Positions 9,971 to 22,079 of a stretch of 22,708 nt of DNA are shown piece by piece (position 1 is the first letter of the stretch; each line of letters begins with the position of its first letter). Origin of the DNA: Saccoglossus kowalevskii. Its lineage: Eukaryota > Hemichordata > Enteropneusta > Harrimaniidae. The DNA is taken from the NCBI RefSeq assembly GCF_000003605.2, contig NW_003148403.1, positions 1 through 22,708 on the forward strand, read 5' to 3'. The notes below the pieces were generated by a model. It had not been told where the DNA came from, searched no databases, and saw nothing but the letters and a program-made list of their open reading frames with translations. Position numbers and translations under genes: made by a program.

Positions 9971-12866
9971 TACCTTGAACAATCTGAGTGCATACCAGTC
10001 CTATCTAGAACCATCTGAGTGCATACCAGTCCTACCTGGAACAATCTGAGTGCATACCAGTCCTACCTAGAACAATCTGAGTACATGCCAGTCCAACCTA
10101 GAACAATCAGAGTCCATACCAGTCATAACTATAACCATCTATGTGTATACCAGTCCTAACTAGAACCATCTCAGTTCATACCAGTCCTACCTAGAACAAT
10201 CTGAGTGCATGCCAGTCCAACCTAGAACAATCTGAGTGCATACCAGTCCTACCTAGAACAATCTGAGTACATACCAGTTCTACATAGAACCATCTGAGTG
10301 CATACAAGTCCAACCTCAAACAATCTGAGTGCATATCAGTCCTACCTAGAACCATCTGAGTGCATACCATTCCAACCTAGAACAATCTGAGTGCATACCA
10401 GTTCTACCTAGAACAATCTGAGTGCATATCAGTCCTACCTAGAACCATCTGAGTGCATACCAGTCCAACCTAGAACAATCTGAGTGCATACCAGTTCTAC
10501 CTAGAACAATCTGAGTGCATACTAGTCCTACCTGGAACAATCTGAGTGCATACCAGTCCTACCTAGAACAATCTGAATGCACACCAGTCCCACCTAGAAC
10601 CATCTGAGTTCATACCAGTCCTACCTCGAACAATCTGAGTACATACCAGTCCTACCTAGAACCATCTGAGTGCATACTAGTCCTACCTAGTACAATCAGA
10701 GTTCATATCAGTCCTACCTGGAACAATCTGAGTGCATACCAGTTCTACCTAGAACCATCTGAGTGCATACACGTCCAACCTCAAACAATCTGAGTGCATA
10801 TCCGTCCTACCTAGAACCATCTGAGTGCATACCAGCCCAACCTAGAACAATCTGAGTGCATACCAGTTCTACCTAGAACAATCTGAGTACATGCCAGTCC
10901 TACCTAGAACAATCTGAGTACATACTAGTCCTACCTGGAACAATCTGAGTGCATACCAGTCCTACCTAGAACCATCTGAGTTCATATCAGTCCAACCTAT
11001 AACCATCAGAGTCCATACCAGTCATAACTATAACCATCTATGTGCATACCAGTCCTACCTAGAACCATCTGAGTGCATACCAGTCCTACCTCGAACAATC
11101 TGAGTACATGCCAGTCCAACCTAGAACAATCTGAGTGCATACCAGTCTTACCTAGAACAATCTGAGTTCATACACGTCCTACCTAGAACAATCTGAGTAC
11201 ATGCCAGTCCTACCTAGAACAATCAGAGTGCATACTAGTCCTACCTGGAACAATCTGAGTACATACCAGTCCTACCTCGAACAATCTGAGTACATACCAG
11301 TCCTACCTAGAACCATCTGAGTGCATACTGGTCCTACCTAGTACAATCAGAGTTCATACCAGTCCTACCTGGAACAATCTGAGTGCATACCAGTTCTACC
11401 TAGAACCATCTGAGTGCATACAAGTCCAACCTCAAACAATCTGAGTGCATATCAGTCCTACCTAGAACCATCTGAGTGCATACCAGTCCAACCTAGAACA
11501 ATCTGAGTGCATACCAGTTCTACCTAGAACAATCTGAGTACATGCCAGTCCTACCTAGAACAATCTGAGTACATACTAGTCCTACCTGGAACAATCTGAG
11601 TGCATACCAGTCCTACCTAGAACAATCTGAATGCACACCAGTCCCACCTAGAACCATCTGAGTTCATACCAGTCCTACCTAGAACCATCTGAGTGCATAC
11701 CAGTCCTACCTCGAACAATCTGAGTACATGCCAGTCCAACCTAGAACAATCTGAGTGCATACCAGTCCTACCTAGAACAATCTGAGTGCATACACGTCCT
11801 ACCTAGAACAATCTGAGTACATGCCAGTCCTACCTAGAACAATCAGAGTGCATACTAGTCCTACCTGGAACAATCTGAGTGCATACCAGTCCTACCTAGT
11901 ACAATTGGAGTGCATACCAGTCCTACCTCGAACAATCTGAGTGCATACCAGTCCTACCTAGAACAATCTGAGTGCATACCAGTCCTATCTAGACATTCTC
12001 AGTACATGCCAGTCCTACATGGAACAATCTGAGTGTAACTAGTCCTACCGAGAACAATCTGAGTGCATACCGGTCCTACCTAAAACAATCTAAGTGCATA
12101 GTGGTCCTACCTAGAACAATCTGAGTGCATACCAGTCCTACCTAGAACCATCTTAGTGCATACCAGTCATATCTAGAACCATCTGAGTGCATACCAGTCG
12201 TACCTAGATTAATCTGAGTGTATACCAGTCCTACCTAGAACCATCTGAGTACATACAAGTTCTACCTAGCACAATCTGAGAGCATACCAGTCCTACCTAG
12301 AACCATCTGAGTACATACCAGTTCTACCTAGAACAATGTAAGAGCATACCAGTCCTTCCTAGAACAATCAGAGTGCATACTAGTCCTGCCTGGAACAATC
12401 TGAGTGCATACCAGTCCTACCTAGAACAATCTGAGTGCATAGCAGTCTCACCTCAAACAATCTGAGTGCATACCAGTCCTACCTAGAACCATCTGAGTGC
12501 ATACTAGTCCTACCTGGAACAATCTGAGTGCATACTAGTCCTACCTAGTACAATCACAGTTCATACCAGTCCTACCTGGAACAATCTGAGTGCATACCAG
12601 TTCTACCTAGAACCATCTGAGTTCATACCAGTCCTACCTAGAACCATCTGAGTGCATATCAGTCCTACCTAGAACCATCTGAGTGCATACCAGTCCCACC
12701 TAGAACCATCTGAGTTCATTCCAGTCCTACCTAGAACCATCTGAGTTCATACCAGTCCAACCTATAATCATCAGAGTCCATACCAGTCATAACTATAACC
12801 ATCTATGTGCATACCAGTCCTACCTAGAACCATCTGAGTGCATACCAGTCCTACCTAGAACAATCT
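9661..12866 (+). repeat. Large segmental duplication, copy 2 (partner 2080-5186)
   Basis: Monomer order follows 2080-5186 and is the fuller version: it keeps the three units with ATAACTATAACC near 10124 that copy 1 lost, and an extra ACATGCC unit near 11537. Its 10532-12600 part recurs again at 18338-20406, and its 10135-10575 part at 20574-21013. It therefore behaves as the most complete version from which other blocks can be derived, although direction of copying cannot be proven by reading alone. Confidence 0.78.
11988..12450 (+). repeat. Marker block, copy 3 (subfamily T)
   Basis: This copy lies 7680 bp from copy 1 and 3563 bp from copy 2 and has the same private variants. It carries GATTAATC and AGCAGTCTC. 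Downstream, at about 12614-12655, one or two units are replaced by GTTCATACCAGTCC-type monomers where the copies at 4935 and 9055 have ACAAGTCC and CCTTAAAC. Sequence on both sides of this patch still matches, so it looks like a short conversion tract. Confidence 0.88.
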
Positions 12867-13737
12867 GAGTACATGCCAGTCCAACCTAGAACAATCTGAG
12901 GGCATACCAGTCTTACCTAGAACAATCTGAGTGCATACCAGTCCTACCTAGAACAATCTGAGTTCATACCATTCCTACCTAGAACAATCTCTGTGCATAC
13001 CAGTCCTATCTAGAACATTCTCAGTGCATCCCGGTCCTACCTAGAACAATCTGAGTGCATACCAGACCTACCTCGAACAATCTGAGTACATACCAGTCCA
13101 ACCTATAATCATCAGAGTCCATACCAGTCATAACTATAACCATCTATGTGCATACCAGTCCTACCTAGAACCTTCTGAGTGCATACCAGTCCTACCTAGA
13201 ACAATCTGAGTACATGCCAGTCCTACCTAGAACAATCTGAGTGCATGCCAGTCCAACCTAGAACAATCTGAGTGCATACCAGTCCTTCCTAGAACAATCA
13301 GAGTGCATACTAGTCCTATCTGGAACAATCTGAGTGCATACCAGAACTACCAAGAACAATCTGAGTGCATACCAGTCCTACCTCAAACAATCTGAGTGCA
13401 TACCAGTCCTACCTAGAACCATCTGAGTGCATACTAGTCCTACCTGGAACAATCTGAGTGCATACTAGTCCTACCTAGTACAATCAGAGTTCATACCAGT
13501 CCTACCTGGAACAATCTGAGTGCACACCAGTCCTACCTGGAACAATCTGAGTGCATACCAGTCCTACCTAGAACAATCTGAGTACATGCCAGTCCAACCT
13601 AGAACAATCAGAGTCCATACCAGTCATAACTATAACCATCTATGTGTATACCAGTCCTAACTAGAACCATCTCAGTTCATACCAGTCCTACCTAGAACAA
13701 TCTGAGTGCATGCCAGTCCAACCTAGACAATCTGAGT
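12867..13737 (+). repeat. Continuation of the 3563-bp-offset copy with local losses
   Basis: The segment matches 9304-10224 (GAGGGCATACC, GTCTTACC, ACCATTCC, ATCTCTGTGC, GCATCCCGG, CCAGACC in the same order). A 62-bp (2-unit) loss near 13535 removes the CTTGAAC and CTATCTAG units. A 1-bp loss at 13721-13730 (CCTAGACAATC) marks the end, where the order switches to that of 2250-2860. Confidence 0.75.
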
Positions 13738-14348
13738 GCATACCAGTCCTACCTAGAACCATCTGAGTGCATACTAGTCCTACCTGGAACAATCTGAGTG
13801 CATACTAGTCCTACCTAGTACAATCAGAGTTCATACCAGTCCTACCTGGAACAATCTGAGTGCACACCAGTCCTACCTTGAACAATCTGAGTGCATACCA
13901 GTCCTATCTAGAACCATCTGAGTGCATACCAGTCCTACCTGGAACAATCTGAGTGCATACCAGTCCTACCTAGAACAATCTGAGTACATGCCAGTCCAAC
14001 CTAGAACAATCAGAGTGCATGCCAGTCCAACCTAGAACAATCTGAGTGCATACCAGTCCTACCTAGAACAATCTGAGTGCATACCAGTTCTACATAGAAC
14101 CATCTGAGTGCATACAAGTCCAACTTCAAACAATCTGAGTGCATATCAGTCCTACCTAGAACCATCTGAGTGCATACCATTCCAACCTAGAACAATCTGA
14201 GTGCATACCAGTTCTACCTAGAACAATCTGAGTGCATATCAGTCCTACCTAGAACCATCTGAGTGCATACCAGTCCAACCTAGAACAATCTGAGTGCATA
14301 CCAGTTCTACCTAGAACAATCTGAGTACATGCCAGTCCTACCTAGAAC
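13738..14348 (+). repeat. Block shared with 2250-2860, offset 11488
   Basis: The order matches 2250-2860 at a constant 11488-bp offset. Both copies have the same 3-unit deletion junction, in which CAATCAGAGT runs directly into GCATGCCAG (about 2521-2535 and 14009-14023), and both have CAACTTCAAAC. Sharing a derived junction means the deletion came before the duplication of this block. Confidence 0.8.
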
Positions 14349-14551
14349 AATCTGAGTGCATACTAGTCCTACCTGGAACAATCTGAGTGCATACCAGTTC
14401 TACCTAGAACAATCTGAGTGCATATCAGTCCTACCTAGAACCATCTGAGTGCATACCAGTCCAACCTAGAACAATCTGAGTGCATACCAGTTCTACCTAG
14501 AACAATCTGAGTACATGCCAGTCCTACCTAGAACAATCTGAGTGCATACCA
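14211..14551 (+). repeat. 186-bp (6-monomer) tandem duplication
   Basis: The order GTTCTACC, ATATCAGTCC, AACCATCT, GTCCAACC, GTTCTACC, ACATGCC starting at 14211 is repeated starting at 14397, exactly 6 units later. The corresponding block at 2720-2890 has it once, so this is a local expansion specific to this copy. It ends where the 14535 block begins. Confidence 0.75.
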
Positions 14552-16202
14552 GTCCTACCTTGAACAATCTGAGTGCATACCAGTCCTATCTAGAACCATC
14601 TGAGTGCATACCAGTCCTACCAGGAACAATCTGAGTGCATACCAGTCATACCTCGAACAATCTGAGTACATGCCAGTCCAACCTAGAACAATCAGAGTGC
14701 ATACTAGTCCTACCTGGATCAATCTGAGTACATGCCAATCCTACCTAGAACAATCAGAGTGCATACTAGTCCTACCTAGAACAATCTGAATGCATACCAG
14801 TCCCACCTAGAACAATCTGAGTGCATACCAGTCCTATCTAGAACCATCTGAGTTCATACCAGTCCAACCTATAACCATCAGAGTCCATACCAGTCCTAAC
14901 TATAACCATCTATGTGCATACCAGTCCTAACTAGAACCATCTCAGTTCATACCAGTCCTACCTAGAACCATCTGAGTGCATACCAGTCCTACCTCCAACA
15001 ATCTGAGTACATGCCAGTCCAACCTAGAACAATCTGAGTGCATGCCAGTCCAACCTAGAACAATCTGAGTGCATACCAGTCCTACCTAGAACAATCTGAG
15101 TGCATACACGTCCTACCTAGAACAATCTGAGTACATGCCAGTCCTACCTAGAACAATCAGAGTGCATACAAGTCTTAACTGGAACAATCTGAGTGCATAC
15201 CAGTCCTACCTAGAACAATCGGAGTGCATACCAGTCCTACTTAGAACCATCTGAGTACATACCAGTTCTACCTAGAACAATCAGAGTTCATACCAGTCCT
15301 ACCTGGAACAATCTGAGTGCACACCAGTCCTACCTTGAACAATCTGAGTGCATACCAGTCCTATCTAGAACCATCTGAGTGCATACCAGTCCTACCTGGA
15401 ACAATCTGAGTGCATACCAGTCCTACCTAGAACAATCTGAGTACATGCCAGTCCAACCTAGAACAATCAGAGTCCATACCAGTCATAACTATAACCATCT
15501 ATGTGTATACCAGTCCTAACTAGAACCATCTCAGTTCATACCAGTCCTACCTAGAACAATCTGAGTGCATGCCAGTCCAACCTAGAACAATCTGAGTGCA
15601 TACCAGTCCTACCTAGAACAATCTGAGTGCATACTAGTCCTACCTAGTACAATCAGAGTTCATACCAGTCCTACCTGGAACAATCTGAGTGCACACCAGT
15701 CCTACCTGGAACAATCTGAGGGCATACCAGTCCTACCTAGAACAATCTGAGTACATGCCAGTCCAACCTAGAACAATCAGAGTCCATACCAGTCATAACT
15801 ATAACCATCTATGTGTATACCAGTCCTAACTAGAACCATCTCAGTTCATACCAGTCCTACCTAGAACAATCTGAGTGCATGCCAGTCCAACCTAGAACAA
15901 TCTGAGTGCATACCAGTCCTTCCTAGAACAATCAGAGTGCATACTAGTCCTATCTGGAACAATCTGAGTGCATACCAGAACTACCAAGAACAATCTGAGT
16001 GCATACCATTCCTACCTCAATCTGAGTGCATACCAGTCCTACCTAGAACCATCTGAGTGCATACTAGTCCTACCTGGAACAATCTGAGTGCATACTAGTC
16101 CTACCTAGTACAATCAGAGTTCATACCAGTCCTACCTGGAACAATCTGAGTGCACACCAGTCCTACCTTGAACAATCTGAGTGCATACCAGTCCTATCTA
16201 GA
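14535..16202 (+). repeat. Segmental duplication, copy 2 (partner 6205-7869)
   Basis: Colinear with 6205-7869 with three whole-unit indels that cancel out. Substitutions include GTCATACC at about 14645 for GTCCTACC and CATGCCAATC near 14733 for CATGTCAATC; both are silent in the chance open frame at 14604-14789. It contains the 310-bp-spaced pair of ATAACTATAACC markers at 15484 and 15794, as at 187/497, 931/1241 and 7154/7464. Confidence 0.85.
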
Positions 16203-17519
16203 ACCATCTGAGTGCATACCAGTCCTACCTGGAACAATCTGAGTGCATACCAGTCCTACCTAGAACAATCTGAGTACATGCCAGTCCAACCTAGAACAAT
16301 CAGAGTCCATACCAGTCATAACTATAACCATCTATGTGTATACCAGTCCTAACTAGAACCATCTCAGTTCATACCAGTCCTACCTAGAACAATCTGAGTG
16401 CATGCCAGTCCAACCTAGAACAATCTGAGTGCATACCAGTCCTACCTAGAACAATCTGAGTGCATACCAGTTCTACATAGAACCATCTGAGTGCATACAA
16501 GTCCAACCTCAAACAATCTGAGTGCATATCAGTCCTACCTAGAACCATCTGAGTGCATACCATTCCAACCTAGAACAATCTGAGTGCATACCAGTTCTAC
16601 CTAGAACAATCTGAGTGCATATCAGTCCTACCTAGAACCATCTGAGTGCATACCAGTCCAACCTAGAACAATCTGAGTGCATACCAGTTCTACCTAGAAC
16701 AATCTGAGTACATGCCAGTCCTACCTAGAACAATCTGAGTGCATACTAGTCCTACCTGGAACAATCTGAGTGCATACCAGTCCTACCTAGAACAATCTGA
16801 ATGCACACCAGTCCCACCTAGAACCATCTGAGTTCATACCAGTCCTACCTCGAACAATCTGAGTACATACCAGTCCTACCTAGAACCATCTGAGTGCATA
16901 CTAGTCCTACCTAGTACAATCAGAGTTCATACCAGTCCTACCTGGAACAATCTGAGTGCATACCAGTTCTACCTAGAACCATCTGAGTGCATACAAGTCC
17001 AACCTCAAACAATCTGAGTGCATATCAGTCCTACCTAGAACCATCTGAGTGCATACCAGTCCAACCTAGAACAATCTGAGTGCATACCAGTTCTACCTAG
17101 AACAATCTGAGTACATGCCAGTCCTACCTAGAACAATCTGAGTACATACTAGTCCTACCTGGAACAATCTGAGTGCATACCAGTCCTACCTAGAACAATC
17201 TGAATGCACACCAGTCCCACCTAGAACCATCTGAGTTCATACCAGTCCTACCTAGAACCATCTGAGTGCATACCAGTCCTACCTCGAACAATCTGAGTAC
17301 ATGCCAGTCCAACCTAGAACAATCTGAGTGCATACCAGTCCTACCTAGAACAATCTGAGTGCATACACGTCCTACCTAGAACAATCTGAGTACATGCCAG
17401 TCCTACCTAGAACAATCAGAGTGCATACTAGTCCTACCTGGAACAATCTGAGTGCATACCAGTCCTACCTAGTACAATTGGAGTGCATACCAGTCCTACC
17501 TCGAACAATCTGAGTGCAT
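16203..17519 (+). repeat. Mosaic of blocks related to 10.0-11.9 kb
   Basis: Up to about 16690 the units match 9971-10500 at an offset of 6193, then 6224 after one extra ACATGCC unit. From about 16920 the order follows about 11340-11940 at an offset of 5573 (GAATGCACACC at 11629/17202, CCTAGTACAATTGG at 11895/17468). The entry into a marker block begins (CCTAGTACAATTGG, CTCGAAC) but stops at about 17520, before any ACATTCTC unit, and the order jumps back. About 1.1 kb present at 10.6-11.3 kb is therefore missing between the two parts. Confidence 0.7.
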
Positions 17520-18335
17520 ACCAGTTCTACCTAGAACAATCTGAGTACATGCCAGTCCTACCTAGAACAATCTGAGTACATACTAGTCCTACCTGGAACA
17601 ATCTGAGTGCATACCAGTCCTACCTAGAACCATCTGAGTTCATATCAGTCCAACCTATAACCATCAGAGTCCATACCAGTCATAACTATAACCATCTATG
17701 TGCATACCAGTCCTACCTAGAACCATCTGAGTGCATACCAGTCCTACCTCGAACAATCTGAGTACATGCCAGTCCAACCTAGAACAATCTGAGTGCATAC
17801 CAGTCCTACCTAGAACAATCTGAGTTCATACACGTCCTACCTAGAACAATCTGAGTACATGCCAGTCCTACCTAGAACAATCAGAGTGCATACTAGTCCT
17901 ACCTGGAACAATCTGAGTACATACCAGTCCTACCTCGAACAATCTGAGTACATACCAGTCCTACCTAGAACCATCTGAGTGCATACTGGTCCTACCTACT
18001 ACAATCAGAGTTCATACCAGTCCTACCTGGAACAATCTGAGTGCATACCAGTTCTACCTAGAACCATCTGAGTGCATACAAGTCCAACCTCAAACAATCT
18101 GAGTGCATATCAGTCCTACCTAGAACCATCTGAGTGCATACCAGTCCAACCTAGAACAATCTGAGTGCATACCAGTTCTACCTAGAACAATCTGAGTACA
18201 TGCCCAGTCCTACCTAGAACAATCTGAGTACATACTAGTCCTACCTGGAACAATCTGAGTGCATACCAGTCCTACGTAGAACAATCTGAATGCACACCAG
18301 TCCCACCTAGAACCATCTGAGTTCATACCAGTCGT
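17520..18335 (+). repeat. About 1.15-kb repeat, copy 1 (partner 18668-19480)
   Basis: The order matches 10861-11640 (offset 6658) and again 18668-19480 (offset 1147, then 1148 in part because of one added C at 18201-18210, TGCCCAGTCC). The two local copies share CTACCTACTACAATC (about 17991 and 19141), where 11330 reads CTACCTAGTACAATC, so they are closer to each other than to the 11-kb copy at that site. Private variants here are CTACGTAG near 18275 and GTCGTACCTGG near 18334. Confidence 0.75.
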
Positions 18336-18337
18336 AC

Positions 18338-20406
18338 CTGGAACAATCTGAGTGCATACCAGTCCTACCTAGAACAATCTGAATGCACACCAGTCCCACC
18401 TAGAACCATCTGAGTTCATACCAGTCCTACCTCGAACAATCTGAGTACATACCAGTCCTACCTAGAACCATCTGAGTGCATACTAGTCCTACCTAGTACA
18501 ATCAGAGTTCATATCAGTCCTACCTGGAACAATCTGAGTGCATACCAGTTCTACCTAGAACCATCTGAGTGCATACACGTCCAACCTCAAACAATCTGAG
18601 TGCATATCCGTCCTACCTAGAACCATCTGAGTGCATACCAGCCCAACCTAGAACAATCTGAGTGCATACCAGTTCTACCTAGAACAATCTGAGTACATGC
18701 CAGTCCTACCTAGAACAATCTGAGTACATACTAGTCCTACCTGGAACAATCTGAGTGCATACCAGTCCTACCTAGAACCATCTGAGTTCATATCAGTCCA
18801 ACCTATAACCATCAGAGTCCATACCAGTCATAACTATAACCATCTATGTGCATACCAGTCCTACCTAGAACCATCTGAGTGCATACCAGTCCTACCTCGA
18901 ACAATCTGAGTACATGCCAGTCCAACCTAGAACAATCTGAGTGCATACCAGTCTTACCTAGAACAATCTGAGTTCATACACGTCCTACCTAGAACAATCT
19001 GAGTACATGCCAGTCCTACCTAGAACAATCAGAGTGCATACTAGTCCTACCTGGAACAATCTGAGTACATACCAGTCCTACCTCGAACAATCTGAGTACA
19101 TACCAGTCCTACCTAGAACCATCTGAGTGCATACTGGTCCTACCTACTACAATCAGAGTTCATACCAGTCCTACCTGGAACAATCTGAGTGCATACCAGT
19201 TCTACCTAGAACCATCTGAGTGCATACAAGTCCAACCTCAAACAATCTGAGTGCATATCAGTCCTACCTAGAACCATCTGAGTGCATACCAGTCCAACCT
19301 AGAACAATCTGAGTGCATACCAGTTCTACCTAGAACAATCTGAGTACATGCCAGTCCTACCTAGAACAATCTGAGTACATACTAGTCCTACCTGGAACAA
19401 TCTGAGTGCATACCAGTCCTACCTAGAACAATCTGAATGCACACCAGTCCCACCTAGAACCATCTGAGTTCATACCAGTCCTACCTAGAACCATCTGAGT
19501 GCATACCAGTCCTACCTCGAACAATCTGAGTACATGCCAGTCCAACCTAGAACAATCTGAGTGCATACCAGTCCTACCTAGAACAATCTGAGTGCATACA
19601 CGTCCTACCTAGAACAATCTGAGTACATGCCAGTCCTACCTAGAACAATCAGAGTGCATACTAGTCCTACCTGGAACAATCTGAGTGCATACCAGTCCTA
19701 CCTAGTACAATTGGAGTGCATACCAGTCCTACCTCGAACAATCTGAGTGCATACCAGTCCTACCTAGAACAATCTGAGTGCATACCAGTCCTATCTAGAC
19801 ATTCTCAGTACATGCCAGTCCTACATGGAACAATCTGAGTGTAACTAGTCCTACCGAGAACAATCTGAGTGCATACCGGTCCTACCTAAAACAATCTAAG
19901 TGCATAGTGGTCCTACCTAGAACAATCTGAGTGCATACCAGTCCTACCTAGAACCATCTTAGTGCATACCAGTCATATCTAGAACCATCTGAGTGCATAC
20001 CAGTCGTACCTAGATCAATCTGAGTGTATACCAGTCCTACCTAGAACCATCTGAGTACATACAAGTTCTACCTAGCACAATCTGAGAGCATACCAGTCCT
20101 ACCTAGAACCATCTGAGTACATACCAGTTCTACCTAGAACAATGTAAGAGCATACCAGTCCTTCCTAGAACAATCAGAGTGCATACTAGTCCTGCCTGGA
20201 ACAATCTGAGTGCATACCAGTCCTACCTAGAACAATCTGAGTGCATAGCAGTCCCACCTCAAACAATCTGAGTGCATACCAGTCCTACCTAGAACCATCT
20301 GAGTGCATACTAGTCCTACCTGGAACAATCTGAGTGCATACTAGTCCTACCTAGTACAATCAGAGTTCATACCAGTCCTACCTGGAACAATCTGAGTGCA
20401 TACCAG
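18338..20406 (+). repeat. Segmental duplication (partner 10532-12600), offset 7806
   Basis: A 2.07-kb run matches at one constant offset: ATATCAGTCC and ATATCCGTCC units, GTCTTACC, TTCATACACG, ATAACTATAACC (11023/18829) and the marker block (11991/19797) all agree. I noticed only a handful of substitutions, including CTAGTAC to CTACTAC near 19146, GATTAATC to GATCAATC near 20015, AGCAGTCTC to AGCAGTCCC near 20253 and CAATCACAG to CAATCAGAG near 20359. Confidence 0.83.
19794..20256 (+). repeat. Marker block, copy 4 (subfamily C)
   Basis: All private variants of the block at 4308 are present, with GATCAATC, AGCAGTCCC and downstream CAATCAGAG. This trio of states is shared with the truncated copy at 5187 and with the copy at 21156, but not with those at 8425 and 11988. 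The block and its 3' neighbour are repeated 1362 bp later (44 units less the two single-base losses). Confidence 0.9.
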
Positions 20407-20570
20407 TTCTACCTAGAACCATCTGAGTGCATACAAGTCCAACCTTAAACAATCTGAGTGCATATCAGTCCTACCTAGAACCATCTGAGTGCATACCAGT
20501 CCAACCTAGAACAATCTGAGTGCATACCAGTCCTACCTAGAACAATCTGAGTACATGCCAGTCCTACCTA

Positions 20571-21013
20571 GAACCATCTATGTGTATACCAGTCCTAACT
20601 AGAACCATCTCAGTTCATACCAGTCCTACCTAGAACAATCTGAGTGCATGCCAGTCCAACCTAGAACAATCTGAGTGCATACCAGTCCTACCTAGAACAA
20701 TCTGAGTACATACCAGTTCTACATAGAACCATCTGAGTGCATACAAGTCCAACCTCAAACAATCTGAGTGCATATCAGTCCTACCTAGAACCATCTGAGT
20801 GCATACCATTCCAACCTAGAACAATCTGAGTGCATACCAGTTCTACCTAGAACAATCTGAGTGCATATCAGTCCTACCTAGAACCATCTGAGTGCATACC
20901 AGTCCAACCTAGAACAATCTGAGTGCATACCAGTTCTACCTAGAACAATCTGAGTGCATACTAGTCCTACCTGGAACAATCTGAGTGCATACCAGTCCTA
21001 CCTAGAACAATCT
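20571..21013 (+). repeat. Inserted block matching 10132-10574
   Basis: At about 20571 the order jumps from CTACCTAGAACCATCT to ATGTGTATACC and then follows 10132-10574 at an offset of 10439, including GTACATACCAGTTC and CAACCTCAAAC. It ends near 21013 inside a unit, where GAATGCACACCAGTCC runs into AACC instead of CACC. The left junction uses the same breakpoint sequence as the one at 7870, but with different left-hand units. Confidence 0.75.
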
Positions 21014-21155
21014 GAATGCACACCAGTCCAACCTAGAACAATCTGAGTGCATACCAGTTCTACCTAGAACAATCTGAGTGCATACTAGTCCTACCTCGAA
21101 CAATCTGAGTGCATACCAGTCCTACCTAGAACAATCTGAGTGCATACCAGTCCTA

Positions 21156-21618
21156 TCTAGACATTCTCAGTACATGCCAGTCCTACATGGAACAATCTGA
21201 GTGTAACTAGTCCTACCGAGAACAATCTGAGTGCATACCGGTCCTACCTAAAACAATCTAAGTGCATAGTGGTCCTACCTAGAACAATCTGAGTGCATAC
21301 CAGTCCTACCTAGAACCATCTTAGTGCATACCAGTCATATCTAGAACCATCTGAGTGCATACCAGTCGTACCTAGATCAATCTGAGTGTATACCAGTCCT
21401 ACCTAGAACCATCTGAGTACATACAAGTTCTACCTAGCACAATCTGAGAGCATACCAGTCCTACCTAGAACCATCTGAGTACATACCAGTTCTACCTAGA
21501 ACAATGTAAGAGCATACCAGTCCTTCCTAGAACAATCAGAGTGCATACTAGTCCTGCCTGGAACAATCTGAGTGCATACCAGTCCTACCTAGAACAATCT
21601 GAGTGCATAGCAGTCCCA
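21156..21618 (+). repeat. Marker block, copy 5 (subfamily C)
   Basis: Copy of the 4308 block at an offset of 16848 and of the 19794 block at 1362. States are GATCAATC, AGCAGTCCC and CAATCAGAG. It is entered at about 21095 by a junction unit that joins CATACTAGTCC to CTACCTCGAAC, so the CCTAGTACAATTGG unit that precedes copies 1-4 is missing here. Downstream it continues as the partner of 5187-6101. Confidence 0.9.
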
Positions 21619-22079
21619 CCTCAAACAATCTGAGTGCATACCAGTCCTACCTAGAACCATCTGAGTGCATACTAGTCCTACCTGGAACAATCTGAGTGCA
21701 TACTAGTCCTACCTAGTACAATCAGAGTTCATACCAGTCCTACCTGGAACAATCTGAGTGCATACCAGTTCTACCTAGAACCATCTGAGTGCATACAAGT
21801 CCAACCTTAAACAATCTGAGTGCATATCAGTCCTACCTAGAACCATCTGAGTGCATACCAGTCCAACCTAGAACAATCTGAGTGCATACCAGTCCTACCT
21901 AGAACAATCTGAGTACATGCCAGTCCTACCTAGAACAATCAGAGTGCATACTAGTCCTACCTGGAACAATCTGAGTGCATACCAGTCCTACCTAGAACAA
22001 TCTGAATGCACACCAGTCCCACCTAGAACCATCTGAGTTCATTCCAGTCCTACCTAGAACCATCTGAGTTCATACCAGT

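Noticed and set aside
14604-14789. Second 61-codon open frame with the same translation
   Set aside because: It is the block-duplicate of 6274-6459. Conservation of the product reflects the duplication at 8330 bp, not selection.
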